DNA from: Ilumatobacteraceae bacterium
GTDB taxonomy: Bacteria > Actinomycetota > Acidimicrobiia > Acidimicrobiales > Ilumatobacteraceae
Direction: 5' to 3'
NCBI GenBank assembly: GCA_025358075.1
Contig: JANYKU010000119.1
Location: 1 to 47,357, forward strand
Length of the DNA: 47,357 bases
Part shown: in pieces, positions 35,283 through 45,181 of the stretch
Numbering within the stretch: position 1 is the stretch's first letter
Layout of the letters: the number at the start of each line of letters is the position of its first letter
Notes under the pieces: model-generated
The model's input: only the letters and a program-made list of their open reading frames with translations
Told to the model about the DNA's origin: nothing
Databases searched by the model: none
Made by a program: the position numbers and the translations under genes

Positions 35283-37157
35283 ATGAGCAGAGATGACGTG
35301 GTGACACCATCATCTCCGCGCAGCGCGCACATCGTCGATGCCACGATGGGGCCGCTCATCGGTACCGGTCGTCTGCGCCGCGTGTTTCCGTTCGCCGCCA
35401 CGGCGATCATCAGCCTCATCATTGCGGTCCCTGCGATGTCGTGGATCCGACCCGGTTTCGCCGTAGCGGCGGCTGTTCTCATCGCAGCCGCGATCACCGG
35501 TTCCGTGGTCTTTCCTTGGAGCAGGGTTGGACGCTCAGCACAGGTCACGCCCGCGTTGCTCTTCCTTGTCGGGACATTGCTGCTCGTGTACGCGACCGGA
35601 AACGTCGTCGGGTCGCCCTTCGTGACGATGGCCGTGCTGCCACTGATGTGGTTGGCAATCTACGAACACCGCAACTCTGTGCTCTTTGCCGCGGTGCTCG
35701 CGGGGGTGGGTTTCTGGCTCGTCTCGCAGGGCGGAAACGGCCAGCCCGCAGTAGAGGGGAACATCGCCACCGTTGTGTTTGTCGTGTGTGCTGCCGGCAT
35801 GGGAATCACTCTGCACGGCCTGGTCGCGGACGCCCGCAGACTCGCCCACGCATTGCGCGATCAACAGGTCGCGCTCGAAGACGCCGCGGCAATGCTGAAC
35901 TCACTGAGCGAGCGAGTCAGTCGATACCGCGTGCTGGACCACGTTGTGAACTACTGCAACGCGGCATGGGCATCCCAGTACCACGTCGATCCTGCCCAAG
36001 CCCTCGGCCGCCCACTGGAACAGTTCCTGTCGCCGGACGAGCTGGTCGGCCTCCACTCACAGCTCGCACTCCTCGGTCCCGACAACCCCACGCTGGTCGA
36101 CACCGTCGCCCGCGCCGTCCCCAATGCTCCGGGCCAGTGGTTGCAGCGGGTTGATCGGTACTTGGCAGGCGCCGATGGCACCGAGGTGCTTTCCATCGGC
36201 CGGGACGTCACCGAACGTCACGACACCGAGATCAAGCTCGCCGAGAGCGAGGCCCGGTTCCGCGATCTCGCAGACAAGTCTGCCGACGTCGTGTGGCGCT
36301 TCACAATCGAGCCGACTCCGCACTTCGACTACATGAGCCCGTCGGTTCAGAGCATTCTCGGCTATCCCCCGTCATACTTTCTCGACGACTTCGGCCGGAT
36401 GCTCGACATCCTCGACGAGTCGAGCACGACCGCGATCGCTCGTGCGCTCAGCGGCGAGCGAGTGCTCAAGCGCTTCGACTTCCACTTTCGACATGCCAAC
36501 GGCTCGATCGTGATCGGCGAAACGCGGACCACCGTCATCCCCGGTGGTCTACAGGGTGTGAGTCGCGATGTGACCGAGCTCCGCCAGCTGCAGGCAGAAA
36601 CGGCTGCATTGGCACTGCGCGATCCACTGACGGGGTTGGCCAACCGCCGACTCTTCCAAGAACTGCTCGACGCCGACCGGGCTCGCACCGAGCGCAGCGG
36701 TCAGCCGCTGGCGGTCGCGTTCCTCGACCTCGACGGGTTCAAGCAGGTCAACGACACCTACGGCCACGATGCCGGCGACGTTGTGCTGTGCGAGGCGGCC
36801 CGGCGGTTGCTGGCGATTGTCCGCGGAGCTGACAGCGTCGCCCATCTCGGTGGCGACGAGTTCGTGATCGTCTATCAGCCGAACGATGCGAACTCGCGGA
36901 ACCTCATCCAGCGCCTCGACCGAGCGCTCTCTGCACCGATCAACCTCACACCCACGACTGTCGTCACTTGCCGGGCGAGCATCGGCATCGCCGATACAGG
37001 CACCGTCGGGTATGACAGCGCCGCGTTGCTCGCCGCCGCCGACGTCGCAATGTACGAGGTGAAACGGGCTCGAAGGAGGGTGCGAGGCGCTCCAGCAGCC
37101 GTGCGCCCGCGAGTTGCGCCCAAGGTCGTGTCAGGTGAACCCGCCCGGAGCCTCTGA
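35283..37157 (+). CDS. Membrane PAS-GGDEF diguanylate cyclase
   Basis: 624 residues. About six N-terminal spans (38-185) form a membrane module like MASE-type sensors, followed by a coiled-coil-like helix, two PAS-type domains (about 200-315 and 320-435) and a GGDEF domain. The active site GGDEF is at 523-527 and the inhibitory I-site RxxD (R514-D517) sits the canonical five residues before it, so a functional, product-inhibited c-di-GMP synthase is predicted. LALRDPLTGLANRRLF and DLDGFKQVNDTYGHDAGD are intact. No EAL domain follows. It is divergent from the kinase operon, but a direct link is not shown. Confidence 0.93.
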   Translation: MSRDDVVTPSSPRSAHIVDATMGPLIGTGRLRRVFPFAATAIISLIIAVPAMSWIRPGFAVAAAVLIAAAITGSVVFPWSRVGRSAQVTPALLFLVGTLLLVYATGNVVGSPFVTMAVLPLMWLAIYEHRNSVLFAAVLAGVGFWLVSQGGNGQPAVEGNIATVVFVVCAAGMGITLHGLVADARRLAHALRDQQVALEDAAAMLNSLSERVSRYRVLDHVVNYCNAAWASQYHVDPAQALGRPLEQFLSPDELVGLHSQLALLGPDNPTLVDTVARAVPNAPGQWLQRVDRYLAGADGTEVLSIGRDVTERHDTEIKLAESEARFRDLADKSADVVWRFTIEPTPHFDYMSPSVQSILGYPPSYFLDDFGRMLDILDESSTTAIARALSGERVLKRFDFHFRHANGSIVIGETRTTVIPGGLQGVSRDVTELRQLQAETAALALRDPLTGLANRRLFQELLDADRARTERSGQPLAVAFLDLDGFKQVNDTYGHDAGDVVLCEAARRLLAIVRGADSVAHLGGDEFVIVYQPNDANSRNLIQRLDRALSAPINLTPTTVVTCRASIGIADTGTVGYDSAALLAAADVAMYEVKRARRRVRGAPAAVRPRVAPKVVSGEPARSL

Positions 37158-37228
37158 GTGATCGCCGAGCCCAGCGCGTGCTTCACCGCGGTCCCGCCTC
37201 CGTGGACCATTGCGTCGCCGTCGGTGCG

Positions 37229-39688
37229 TCATTCGATGTAGAGAGCGACGGCCGGGCGTACTCGGCGCGCCATGTGAGCTGGGAACGCCGCGGCGATGTT
37301 GGCGATGGCCAGGGCCGCGGCGGTCACGGCGAGTAGCAGCACGATCGGAATCGACGGTTGTGGAACCACATCGAGCTGATCGGCGAAGGCCGTCCACAGC
37401 GCTCGCCCGAGCGCGACGCCGAGGGGCACGCCCAATATGATCCCGACCCCGACGGTGATCGTTGCCTGCCATGCGATGCTGGCGGCGAGCTGATGTCGAG
37501 TGAACCCCAGAGATTGCAGCAGAGCGAACTCGTGATGCCGACGGCGAACTGATGATGCAAGCGCGATTGCCAGCGAGACAGCAGCGGCGGCGGCGAGGGT
37601 CCAGGCGAGCAGAGCGGGCGCGCCACCGACGTTGCTCGAGTTCACGATTTCGGCCGGACGCTGGGGACCGATGACCTGTGCCGAGCCCGGCTGTTGACCG
37701 AGGGCATGAGCCGCGTCGGACACGAGAGCTGTCGCCCGATCTCGATTCGCGCCCGGAGTGAAGCGCACGAAGATGATCGGCGGGCCGACCGCGGCAGCCT
37801 GGTGGCTGCCCGGCGGGCCGCCACCGGCGACGTAACGCGCAAACCCCGGCACCAGTTCGGGTACGACAAGCGCACCCACGCCGAGCGAGGTGTGGGCCCC
37901 GTGCGAGATACCTATCGTCGGTAGGGTCGCTGTGCCGACGACGCGGAGCGTGGTGAGGTTGGTTCCGACACCGATTTGCACATCGTCGCCGACATGCTTG
38001 TGCAGCTGGTCGGCGGTCGCCGACCCCAGGACGATCTCATCGTGTGACTCGATCATCCGACCGCTGAGCAGCGGGGGGGCTACTTCGCTGCCGAGGTCCA
38101 TGCCGAGCAAGGCAAGGTTCCGCCCGTCGACGGAGTCAGCACCGAAGAAGGCTCCCGACCATCCAGCGATCTCGGGCTTTGCGTCGAGGAGCTGATGGGC
38201 ACCGGCGAGGTCGAGGTTGCCATATCCGGACTGGTCGTAGATCGCCGAGTCCCAATTCCACCCGTACAGGTCGGGTGAACGGAGCAGCGTGTGGAAGCTA
38301 GCACCGAACGTGAGCGCAGCGACCACCGTCACGATGGCGATCGTGCCGCCAACCATCACTGACCTCACTGGCACAGCCGTGGCGCCGTCGCCGGGTTCGA
38401 GCGCCAGCCGCAGCCCGGTGACGGCCGAAGGCGGCAGGCCCGCCTTCGGCGCGGCGCCAACAAGACGGGAGTGACGAAAGATGACGTTTTTGGCAGTCTG
38501 CCGATGCGGCAGGCCCGCCACCGCAGCGATGCTCCCAACGAGGGCGAGCGCGATGAACAAGCCTGCGGATCCGAGGCCGAGCACGGTCCAATCGGCGTTC
38601 AGGCCTCGCGCCACTTCCACCCGGCGGACCGCACCGAGCGGCATGAGCGGGGACGCGACAAAGGCCAGCGCTGCCGCAGCGAGCGAACCAACGGCCAGCG
38701 CAACGGCCGGACCTACCAGGCTGGCGAGCGCGAGCGCACGGGGCGACGCACCGAGCGCGCGCAGCACCTCCTGATCGCTTCTGCCGTGGCGTAGCCGCCG
38801 GCTGACGGCCTGACCGACCAAGACCACGGTCGCGGCGCCGGCGATGAGCCCGAAGAACGCGAGTGATAGCGATAGTGGACGGACCGCCTGCTGTGCGTGG
38901 AACGTATCGACCGAAGTGACCCGGAAGAACTGGGGCGAACCGGGGTCCAGCAGGCCGACGTACCAAGCCTTCAGCGATGCCACGTCGGCGTCGCCGTGGA
39001 GCAGGGTGAGTCCTTGCCACGCATAACCCGCGTACGCAGCAGCCTGCTTTGAAAACGCCGGCGTGACGAGCACGAGCGGCGTGCGATTGGTGTCGTCCTC
39101 GACCACCTCGTCGATGAAGAGCCCAATGCCGACAATGGTCGCCTCGGTGCGGATCTTGGGCGGAGGCGGATCCTTGAAGAACGAGTCGGAACGAATCTGC
39201 TCGGCGGAATATGTGCCAAGGTCAAGATGCTGTCCGACTCGGTAGCCGTAGCGATCGGCTGCCGCCTCGTTCACCACGATCTCGTTGTCACGGCCGACGT
39301 TCGGCAGCCGGCCCGCTGTGGGGGCGAAACGATCCATGGTGAAGAACCTGCCGTCCAGGGTTCCAATCGTTTCGAAGTCCTGCGCAAAGTCCGGCCGGCC
39401 ATCAACGAGCGGCAGTGTCGTGAACGCGACGTACGTCGTCGACCGCAGCACCTCGGGGCGTCCAGCGATCGCCGCGTTGACTGTCGGATCGTACTGGCCC
39501 GGATCAACGGCCATCGTCGACGCAGACGAGGCGCGGAGAAAGCGCGGGTACGACGACTGCGTGCGCCGCGCCCCGGCGAGCGCGAAAAGCGACAGCCCAC
39601 CAAGAACACCAAGCAACACCACGACGCCGCCGAGCTCGCGACGGTGGCGTCTCAGCGTGAGGGTGTACCAGTACGGCGACCATTCCAC
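37229..39688 (-). CDS. FtsX-family ABC transporter permease, orphan
   Basis: 819 residues. One N-terminal span (GGVVVLLGVLGGLSLFALAG), a large outer MacB-type periplasmic-core domain (about 45-270), then three spans, a short connecting stretch, a second outer domain, and three C-terminal spans in the final FtsX domain (RRHHEFALLQSLGFTRHQLAASI is the typical cytoplasmic loop). The duplicated FtsX layout fits lipoprotein/peptide export or mechanotransmission permeases. An ATPase gene normally lies next to it but none is present here; the adjacent DNA is an integrase remnant. It may be an incomplete operon or use a distant ATPase. Confidence 0.9.
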   Translation of the reverse strand: MEWSPYWYTLTLRRHRRELGGVVVLLGVLGGLSLFALAGARRTQSSYPRFLRASSASTMAVDPGQYDPTVNAAIAGRPEVLRSTTYVAFTTLPLVDGRPDFAQDFETIGTLDGRFFTMDRFAPTAGRLPNVGRDNEIVVNEAAADRYGYRVGQHLDLGTYSAEQIRSDSFFKDPPPPKIRTEATIVGIGLFIDEVVEDDTNRTPLVLVTPAFSKQAAAYAGYAWQGLTLLHGDADVASLKAWYVGLLDPGSPQFFRVTSVDTFHAQQAVRPLSLSLAFFGLIAGAATVVLVGQAVSRRLRHGRSDQEVLRALGASPRALALASLVGPAVALAVGSLAAAALAFVASPLMPLGAVRRVEVARGLNADWTVLGLGSAGLFIALALVGSIAAVAGLPHRQTAKNVIFRHSRLVGAAPKAGLPPSAVTGLRLALEPGDGATAVPVRSVMVGGTIAIVTVVAALTFGASFHTLLRSPDLYGWNWDSAIYDQSGYGNLDLAGAHQLLDAKPEIAGWSGAFFGADSVDGRNLALLGMDLGSEVAPPLLSGRMIESHDEIVLGSATADQLHKHVGDDVQIGVGTNLTTLRVVGTATLPTIGISHGAHTSLGVGALVVPELVPGFARYVAGGGPPGSHQAAAVGPPIIFVRFTPGANRDRATALVSDAAHALGQQPGSAQVIGPQRPAEIVNSSNVGGAPALLAWTLAAAAAVSLAIALASSVRRRHHEFALLQSLGFTRHQLAASIAWQATITVGVGIILGVPLGVALGRALWTAFADQLDVVPQPSIPIVLLLAVTAAALAIANIAAAFPAHMARRVRPAVALYIE

Positions 39689-39810
39689 GAAGACGATCGT
39701 CGCCGAACGTTCCGACCAGCGCCAGGATATGAGCAGGTGTGTTCCCGGGTGTTGCCACCCAGGTTTCAGCCTGAGCGTCTGGAGCGGATCAGCAGTGATG
39801 CCTTCGCTGA

Positions 39811-40410
39811 CTCGCTCAGAAGAGCACGTACAGCGGTTCGGGATACGAGATCAAGGTCGATCAGGTAAATGTCTGGGTGCAGGTCGGGCACGGGATCGTC
39901 AGTGCCAACCCGCAACAGGACCCGACGAACGCCGATCCCACAGCGCCGATCGAGTCGACCCTGGCTGCGGTGACGACAGCCTTGGTGGATATCGAGGCGA
40001 CCATTCATTTCGGACCACCCAAGACGAAGGCGAGTGTGCGATCCGTCCCGGTGCCGTCGTTCGTGTGCGACGCCCTCAGCGAGCTGGCAGCAATGTCGGA
40101 ACATCAACCAGATGAGCTTGTCTTCCGCTCCCCGGAAGGCCGACCGATACGACCGTCTCTGTTCCGCAACAGAGTCTGGGATCCGGCCGTTCGACGCGCC
40201 GATCTTGCCCCGTTGCGCATTCACGACCTCCGCCACACCGCCGTCTCGCTGTGGATTGCCAACGGTGCCAACCCGAAGCAAGTCGCCACGCTGGCCGGCC
40301 ACACGTCCGTCGCGGTCGTTCTCGATCGGTACGGGCATCTCTACCCACAGCACGACCTCGATCTGCGGTCCGCGATGGAAAGCCAGAACAACCGCCGGCC
40401 CGCGAAGTAA
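39811..40410 (+). pseudogene. N-terminally truncated tyrosine recombinase
   Basis: The frame from 39811 (first good start GTG 39877, 177 residues) holds the C-terminal catalytic half of an actinobacterial phage integrase: FGPPKTKASVRSVPVPSF, box HDLRHTAVSLWI with HxxR, LAGHTSVAVVLDRYGHLYP with the nucleophilic Tyr, and an ending QNNRRPAK. The N-terminal SAM-like core-binding domain and the first catalytic Arg (GLRWGE-type box) are missing. The 5' part reads as unrelated sequence. It is therefore probably inactive. It lies at the left edge of the relaxase-bearing element, whose integrase it may have been. Confidence 0.8.
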
Positions 40411-40423
40411 ACCGCGAGGGCCG

Positions 40424-40819
40424 TCAGACGTGAACGACTCGCGCCGCGACGTCGAGCACGGACAGTAGCCGGCGGATGTCGTCGGGATCCGAAGTGATGA
40501 TCGCGACGTCGCCATGGCGAGCGACCCCGGCGGCAGTGATCGCGACTGAGGCATCGATGACGTCGGCGGTGCCTGCTCGCCCGCACAACAAACCCGCTGC
40601 TCGCGCTACTACGCCGTCGAGTGGTACCTCGTCGCAATGCGACAAAGCCCGCGACAACAGCGCCTGACGGCGGCCATTACGCCATGCCTGCGCGATGACG
40701 CCCGCGGGCACGAGCACCGTGGTGGCGTCGTCAGCGGCGACCCGAAGCATCGCCCACGCGCCACGGTCGTTGCGATCCAACGCGATCAGTGCACCGGCGT
40801 CGAGAACGAGCGCCGTCAC
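40424..40819 (-). CDS. vapC: VapC-like PIN toxin
   Basis: 131 residues, typical PIN-toxin length. It starts LVLDAGALIALDRNDRGAW, has a central Glu/Asp region VIDASVAITAAG and ends AIITSDPDDIRRLL; the acidic residues of the RNase centre are present. Members cleave tRNA or rRNA. GTG 40819 overlaps the antitoxin stop (GTGA), so toxin synthesis depends on antitoxin translation. Part of the mobile element, where it would favour maintenance. Confidence 0.88.
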   Translation of the reverse strand: MTALVLDAGALIALDRNDRGAWAMLRVAADDATTVLVPAGVIAQAWRNGRRQALLSRALSHCDEVPLDGVVARAAGLLCGRAGTADVIDASVAITAAGVARHGDVAIITSDPDDIRRLLSVLDVAARVVHV

Positions 40820-41040
40820 GCCCCAACTCTCGCCCGGGCCGCTGCGAGCTCGGCATCATCGAATGCGCCGTGCTCTGCCTCCCACGCCGCGACCACCTCT
40901 CGAAGACCGCGTGCAGCGAGCTGTCGCCGAGCTGCATCGGCTAACCACGACGACACGTTCTGCTCATCGGCATCCGCCGCATCGCGAACTGCGGCGGCGA
41001 GTTCGGTTTCGAGCGAGACGGTGATTCGTTCCACGGACAT
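40816..41040 (-). CDS. vapB: VapB-like ribbon-helix-helix antitoxin
   Basis: 74 residues from ATG 41040. SVERITVSLETELAAAVRDAA is the ribbon-helix-helix DNA-binding start; the C terminus (HGAFDDAELAAARARVG) should bind the toxin. An in-frame ATG seven codons upstream overlaps the predicted -10 box, so the inner ATG is preferred; the mRNA would then be leaderless. It represses its own operon in known pairs. Confidence 0.85.
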   Translation of the reverse strand: MSVERITVSLETELAAAVRDAADADEQNVSSWLADAARRQLAARGLREVVAAWEAEHGAFDDAELAAARARVGA

Positions 41041-41046
41041 GTGGAA

Positions 41047-41075
41047 ATCATACTTCTTCATACTCACCGATTCAA
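41047..41075 (-). promoter_or_regulatory. Leaderless promoter of the vapBC pair
   Basis: On the minus strand TTGAAT (41070-41075), a 17-base spacer and TATGAT (41047-41052) are followed 6 bases later by the antitoxin ATG. Both boxes are close to the sigma-70 consensus. The start site would coincide with the ATG. Confidence 0.7.
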
Positions 41076-41174
41076 CGGTGGGCACGTCCGAGAAGGTCAG
41101 GGTCGCGGAATTTCTAGCGGAATAGTGCTGCGGTGGCGTCACGAAATCCTCTGTAAGGAGGCATGTGTAGTTGT

Positions 41175-41489
41175 ATGGACGACGCGTGGGCTGATCTGCC
41201 GATGCTGTTGACGGTCGACGAGGCAGCGCGACTCCTGCGCGTCGGCCGCTCCCATGCCTACAACCAGACGACGCTGTACTTCGAGACGAGCGGCATCGAC
41301 GGGATCCCAGCGATTCGCATTGGCGGCGTCATTCGAGTACCGGCGCACGCGCTCCATGAATTGATCACCACCGGACGCCTCGTCCAACTCATCGACCACT
41401 CGCCTTCCATCGCGACCGCGCCACCCGCTCGAACTCGAGCCCGACGAACCGCCGACCGCGCCCAACTCTCCTTGCTGAGTTCGGACTAA
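41175..41489 (+). CDS. Excisionase-like helix-turn-helix protein
   Basis: 104 residues from ATG 41175; ATG 41163 is in frame but only one base after AAGGAGG. The N-terminal MLLTVDEAARLLRVGRSHAYNQ with IPAIRIGGVIRVPAHALHELI is the HTH_17/excisionase fold, a winged-helix protein used by mobile elements to bind att sites or replication origins. A basic Ala/Arg tail follows. It precedes the relaxase by 80 bases on the same strand, the usual order in actinobacterial integrative elements. Confidence 0.85.
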   Translation: MDDAWADLPMLLTVDEAARLLRVGRSHAYNQTTLYFETSGIDGIPAIRIGGVIRVPAHALHELITTGRLVQLIDHSPSIATAPPARTRARRTADRAQLSLLSSD

Positions 41490-41569
41490 GCGATGCGCAC
41501 CCCCAACCTGACTACCCGACCAACGCGACTGACAAAGAAAAGACAGGTGCCCGCGGATCGGAGGCGGTC

Positions 41570-44500
41570 GTGTTGCGGGTGACGACGCTGTATGCGTCGT
41601 CGGCCATGGCGACCGCGAAGTACTACACCCGCTATCTCATTGACGCACCCGGTGAGGTACCAGGGCAGTGGTCGGGGCACCAAGCCGATCTGCTCGGCCT
41701 GTCGGGAACGGTGACGACCGACGCGCTGGAGCGGTTGCTGTCGGGTTGCGACCCGACGTCGGGAGTAACGCTCGGCTACCCGCTCGTCGACCGCACCCTC
41801 GCCAACGGCAAGGTGGTCCGGGCGGTTGCCGGGTTCGACGCGACGCTGTCGGCACCGAAATCGGTGAGCGTGTTGTGGGCGTTGACCGGTGACGCCGGGT
41901 TCGTCGAGTGTCACGACATCGCCGTCCAAGCAGTGGTGAAGCATCTCGAGCAGTTCGGATCGACCACCCGCATCCGGTCCAACGGTGCACGGTTGCATCC
42001 GGACTCGCAGGGTTTGATCGTCGCCGCGTTCCGACAGACCACGTCACGACTGGACGACCCGCAGTTGCACACCCATGTCGTGATCTCCGGCAAGGTACAG
42101 ACCGACGACGGGCGCTGGTTGGCGTTGGATGCCAGGTTCTTGAAGAAGCACCAGCGGGCTCTCGGCGGTCTCTATCAGTCGGTTCTGCGCGCCGAACTCA
42201 CGTCGCGTTACGGGGTCGAGTTCGGTGAGATCATCAACGGCCAAGCCGAGATCGCCGGCGTCCCTGCCGAGTTGTTGGAGCTGTTCTCCAAGCGCACCGC
42301 AGAAGTCGACCGAGCCCTGACTGCAAAGATCGCCGAGTTCTACGCACGCGAGGGTCGAGACCCGAGCCGTTGGGAACGCGCCGCAATGACCCGCGAAGCA
42401 GCCGTCGATACCAGGGTGCACAAGTCCGGCAACGGTGTCGCCGATCTGCAAACACGCTGGCTCAACGAAGCATTCGATGCCGGCATCACACCCGAAGACC
42501 TCGTCGCCTCGGTCACCGAGGCCGGTCGAGCCCGCGCGCTGGTTGAGCCGGTGACGGTCGGTGCGGTGGTCGAGGCGTTGTCGGCGACCGGGTCGGCGTG
42601 GCATCGCGCCGACGTGATGCGCACGATCTGCGACCTCCAACGACCCCTGCCTGACTGCAATGGACGGCGATGGGCAGCCGGGTTGGAACAAGCGACAGAC
42701 GCGGTGATCGAACAGTGCGTCAATCTCGACCCCCTACACGGCGAAACGACACGAGTTCGGCGTTCCGATGGCCGGTCGGTGTGGATCGAACCGATCGCGG
42801 CGCACGTCACCTCCGAAGAGATCCTCGCCCAGGAAGAGCGGATTCTCACGTGGGCGATCGACGCCCACACCACAGACCCGCACCCATCGCCGTCTGTTGT
42901 ATCGGGGGGTCTCGATGTGATGCAGCACGACGCGGCCGCAGCGGTCGCCGGTAACGATCGCCTGGTGTTGATCGTCGGGCCGGCGGGAACCGGCAAGACC
43001 ACAATGCTGCGCGCCGCGGTCAACGATCTCGACCACCAACAGCGGTCCGTCTACGGCGTGTCACCAACCGCGAAGGCGGGTCGGACGATGGAACGCGAAA
43101 CCGGGATGCCGTGCGACACCGTCGCCAAACTCCTCCACGAATGGACCCGACCCGACCGGCCACCCGACCCTCGGTGGAACCTACCAACCGGCTGCACACT
43201 GATCGTTGATGAAGCCGGGATGCTCGGGACCGGCAACCTCGACCAACTCATCCAACTCGCCGAACAGAACCAGTGGCGTATCGCACTCGTCGGCGACCCG
43301 AAGCAACTACAAGCCGTCGGTCGTGGCGGGATGTTCAACGAACTCTGCGCGACCGGGCGAACCATCCAACTCGAACAGGTCCACCGCTTCCGCGAACCGT
43401 GGGAAGCCCACGCCTCGCTCCTACTCCGCAACGGCGACCCGCAAGCCCTCGACATCTACCAGGAACACGATCGGATCCGAGCCGGGACACTCGACGAGCA
43501 TCTCGACTACTTCGCCGACGAATGGCTCCAGCACCATGAGGCCGGCGAGACGACCGCTGTGATGGCGTCCACCAATGAGCAGGTCGATCTGATCAACAAG
43601 CACCTCCAGAACGTCAGACGCGAACGCGGTCACATCGACGACGAACGACAGGTCGCGATCGGTGGCGGCGAGCACGCTGGCGTCGGTGACGTTGTCGCCA
43701 CCCGTCGCAACCATCGCCACCTCACCACCACTACGGGTGAGCGGGTCCGCAATCGCGACCAATGGATCGTCACCGCCGTCCAGGACAACGGCGATCTCAC
43801 CCTCGCCCCGATCGCCGGTCGCGGGCAGATCACGCTCCCCGCCGAATATGCGACCGGGCACGTGCGGCTCGGCTACGCGGCGACCGAGATGGGCACCCAG
43901 TCCGACACCGTCACCGCCAGTTTCGAACTGGCCTCGCGAGCGACCTCCTGCCGCAACCTGTACGTCGCCATGTCGCGCGGGGAACGCACCAACATCGTCT
44001 GCGTCGTCACCCAAACACACGACATCGCCGAAGCCCGCGACATCCTCGACGCCATCATCGCCTTCGACCGCGCCGATACACCCGCCACCACCCAACGCCA
44101 CGACCTCGCCAAATCCGACCGGCAATGCGCCCCGCGCTGCGAGGTACCAGGCTGGTTCCCAGACCTCCGAGCCCAGACCGCTGAGCAACTCGAACAAGCC
44201 ATCACTGACCACGCCAGGAGGCTGGACCGACAGCGGGAGGTGCAACAGCGGGTCACCGCAGCCGAGGAACGACGTCGACTAGCGCGCGTTGCCGCCGAAC
44301 CATTCGAGCGCGCGATCGATGAAGCCGACGGCCACTTCGCCCAAGCGCGAGCGAAGAAGGAATCACTCGAGCAGCAACTGCGCACTGCCAAGCGACGCGA
44401 CCGCCGCTCAATCCGCGATGAGATCGCAACTGCCGACCAAGTGCTCGAACTAGCTACCGCCGACCGAGCCGACGCGACAAAACAGGCTCGACCCACCACA

Positions 44501-44839
44501 ACCACAAGCGCCAACGCCAGTCGAGAACTCAACGACGTCCGCCAGGAGCAATGGCGAGAGCGACTGTTCGCCCGATGGTCCGCCGGCACCGACACCATCG
44601 AAATACTCCAACACCGACTCGACAGCCTCGACACCTGGCGACGATGGGCCAGCGGCGCCAACCTCGAGCGTGATCGCATCCGTCAAATGGTCGAAGGCCT
44701 TCGAGTCACCCGCGACGACACGAGAAGACTCTCCATCCTCCGCACCACAGTTCTGACCCATCCCGACACTCGACCGATTGACGTTGCGACTCAACCCCTG
44801 GTCTCGCGCCAACCGAACATGTCGATCGAGATGCTCTGA
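41570..44839 (+). CDS. MobF-type conjugative relaxase-helicase
   Basis: 1089 residues from GTG 41570, 5 bases after GGAGG. The N-terminal TrwC-like relaxase domain (about 1-300) has an early YY pair at 18-19 (candidate nucleophiles), SAPKSVSVLWAL, and FRQTTSRLDDPQLHTHVVI. H167 and H169 are metal ligands, but the first ligand position, normally His, is Q156. The RecD-like helicase has Walker A GPAGTGKTTML (from about 470), DEAGMLGTG, LVGDPKQL and a late YVAMSRGERTN. The C terminus is a long charged coiled coil. It nicks oriT and unwinds DNA for transfer. No type IV secretion genes are present, so mobilisation would need a helper. Confidence 0.95.
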   Translation: MLRVTTLYASSAMATAKYYTRYLIDAPGEVPGQWSGHQADLLGLSGTVTTDALERLLSGCDPTSGVTLGYPLVDRTLANGKVVRAVAGFDATLSAPKSVSVLWALTGDAGFVECHDIAVQAVVKHLEQFGSTTRIRSNGARLHPDSQGLIVAAFRQTTSRLDDPQLHTHVVISGKVQTDDGRWLALDARFLKKHQRALGGLYQSVLRAELTSRYGVEFGEIINGQAEIAGVPAELLELFSKRTAEVDRALTAKIAEFYAREGRDPSRWERAAMTREAAVDTRVHKSGNGVADLQTRWLNEAFDAGITPEDLVASVTEAGRARALVEPVTVGAVVEALSATGSAWHRADVMRTICDLQRPLPDCNGRRWAAGLEQATDAVIEQCVNLDPLHGETTRVRRSDGRSVWIEPIAAHVTSEEILAQEERILTWAIDAHTTDPHPSPSVVSGGLDVMQHDAAAAVAGNDRLVLIVGPAGTGKTTMLRAAVNDLDHQQRSVYGVSPTAKAGRTMERETGMPCDTVAKLLHEWTRPDRPPDPRWNLPTGCTLIVDEAGMLGTGNLDQLIQLAEQNQWRIALVGDPKQLQAVGRGGMFNELCATGRTIQLEQVHRFREPWEAHASLLLRNGDPQALDIYQEHDRIRAGTLDEHLDYFADEWLQHHEAGETTAVMASTNEQVDLINKHLQNVRRERGHIDDERQVAIGGGEHAGVGDVVATRRNHRHLTTTTGERVRNRDQWIVTAVQDNGDLTLAPIAGRGQITLPAEYATGHVRLGYAATEMGTQSDTVTASFELASRATSCRNLYVAMSRGERTNIVCVVTQTHDIAEARDILDAIIAFDRADTPATTQRHDLAKSDRQCAPRCEVPGWFPDLRAQTAEQLEQAITDHARRLDRQREVQQRVTAAEERRRLARVAAEPFERAIDEADGHFAQARAKKESLEQQLRTAKRRDRRSIRDEIATADQVLELATADRADATKQARPTTTTSANASRELNDVRQEQWRERLFARWSAGTDTIEILQHRLDSLDTWRRWASGANLERDRIRQMVEGLRVTRDDTRRLSILRTTVLTHPDTRPIDVATQPLVSRQPNMSIEML

Positions 44840-44890
44840 AGCAACACAGCGCCGCAACGCCGCATCCACGCGGTGCGCGAAGATGCTGCC

Positions 44891-45181
44891 ATGTCTCGAT
44901 CTGCCGGCGTCTTCGGGGTCTGTCACCAATCTCGAACTCGTGGCAACTACAACGATGCAGGCGACCTATTCATCTGCGCCACATGTCAGGCCGATGCCAG
45001 GCAACTGTTCGAGATCCAAGACAGCATCTGGGGCGAGACGGACGCGATCAGCAATTCACCGGACCACTCCGACAAGCCAGCTCAAACCAGATCTGGGCGG
45101 CTCTATCGGGGTCGATACACGTCGGACCGGTGCTCGATTCGAAGAATGGTGACGGTCGTAGCTTGGTCGTCGATTTCGTAA
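44891..45181 (+). CDS. Small cysteine-containing protein, tentative
   Basis: 96 residues from ATG 44891. SRSAGVFGVCHQSRTRGN and GDLFICATCQADARQLFE give one C and a CxxC that could bind zinc, and the second half of that region looks like real protein. The last third overlaps the RelE gene on the other strand and has no coding feel, so the true gene may be shorter or decayed. It follows the relaxase in the same direction. Function unknown. Confidence 0.4.
   Translation: MSRSAGVFGVCHQSRTRGNYNDAGDLFICATCQADARQLFEIQDSIWGETDAISNSPDHSDKPAQTRSGRLYRGRYTSDRCSIRRMVTVVAWSSIS

Noticed and set aside
41570-44839. Relaxase called inactive because of Q156
   Set aside because: The frame, remaining His residues and helicase motifs are intact, and I recall similar FRQTTSR forms in actinobacteria; kept as a variant.
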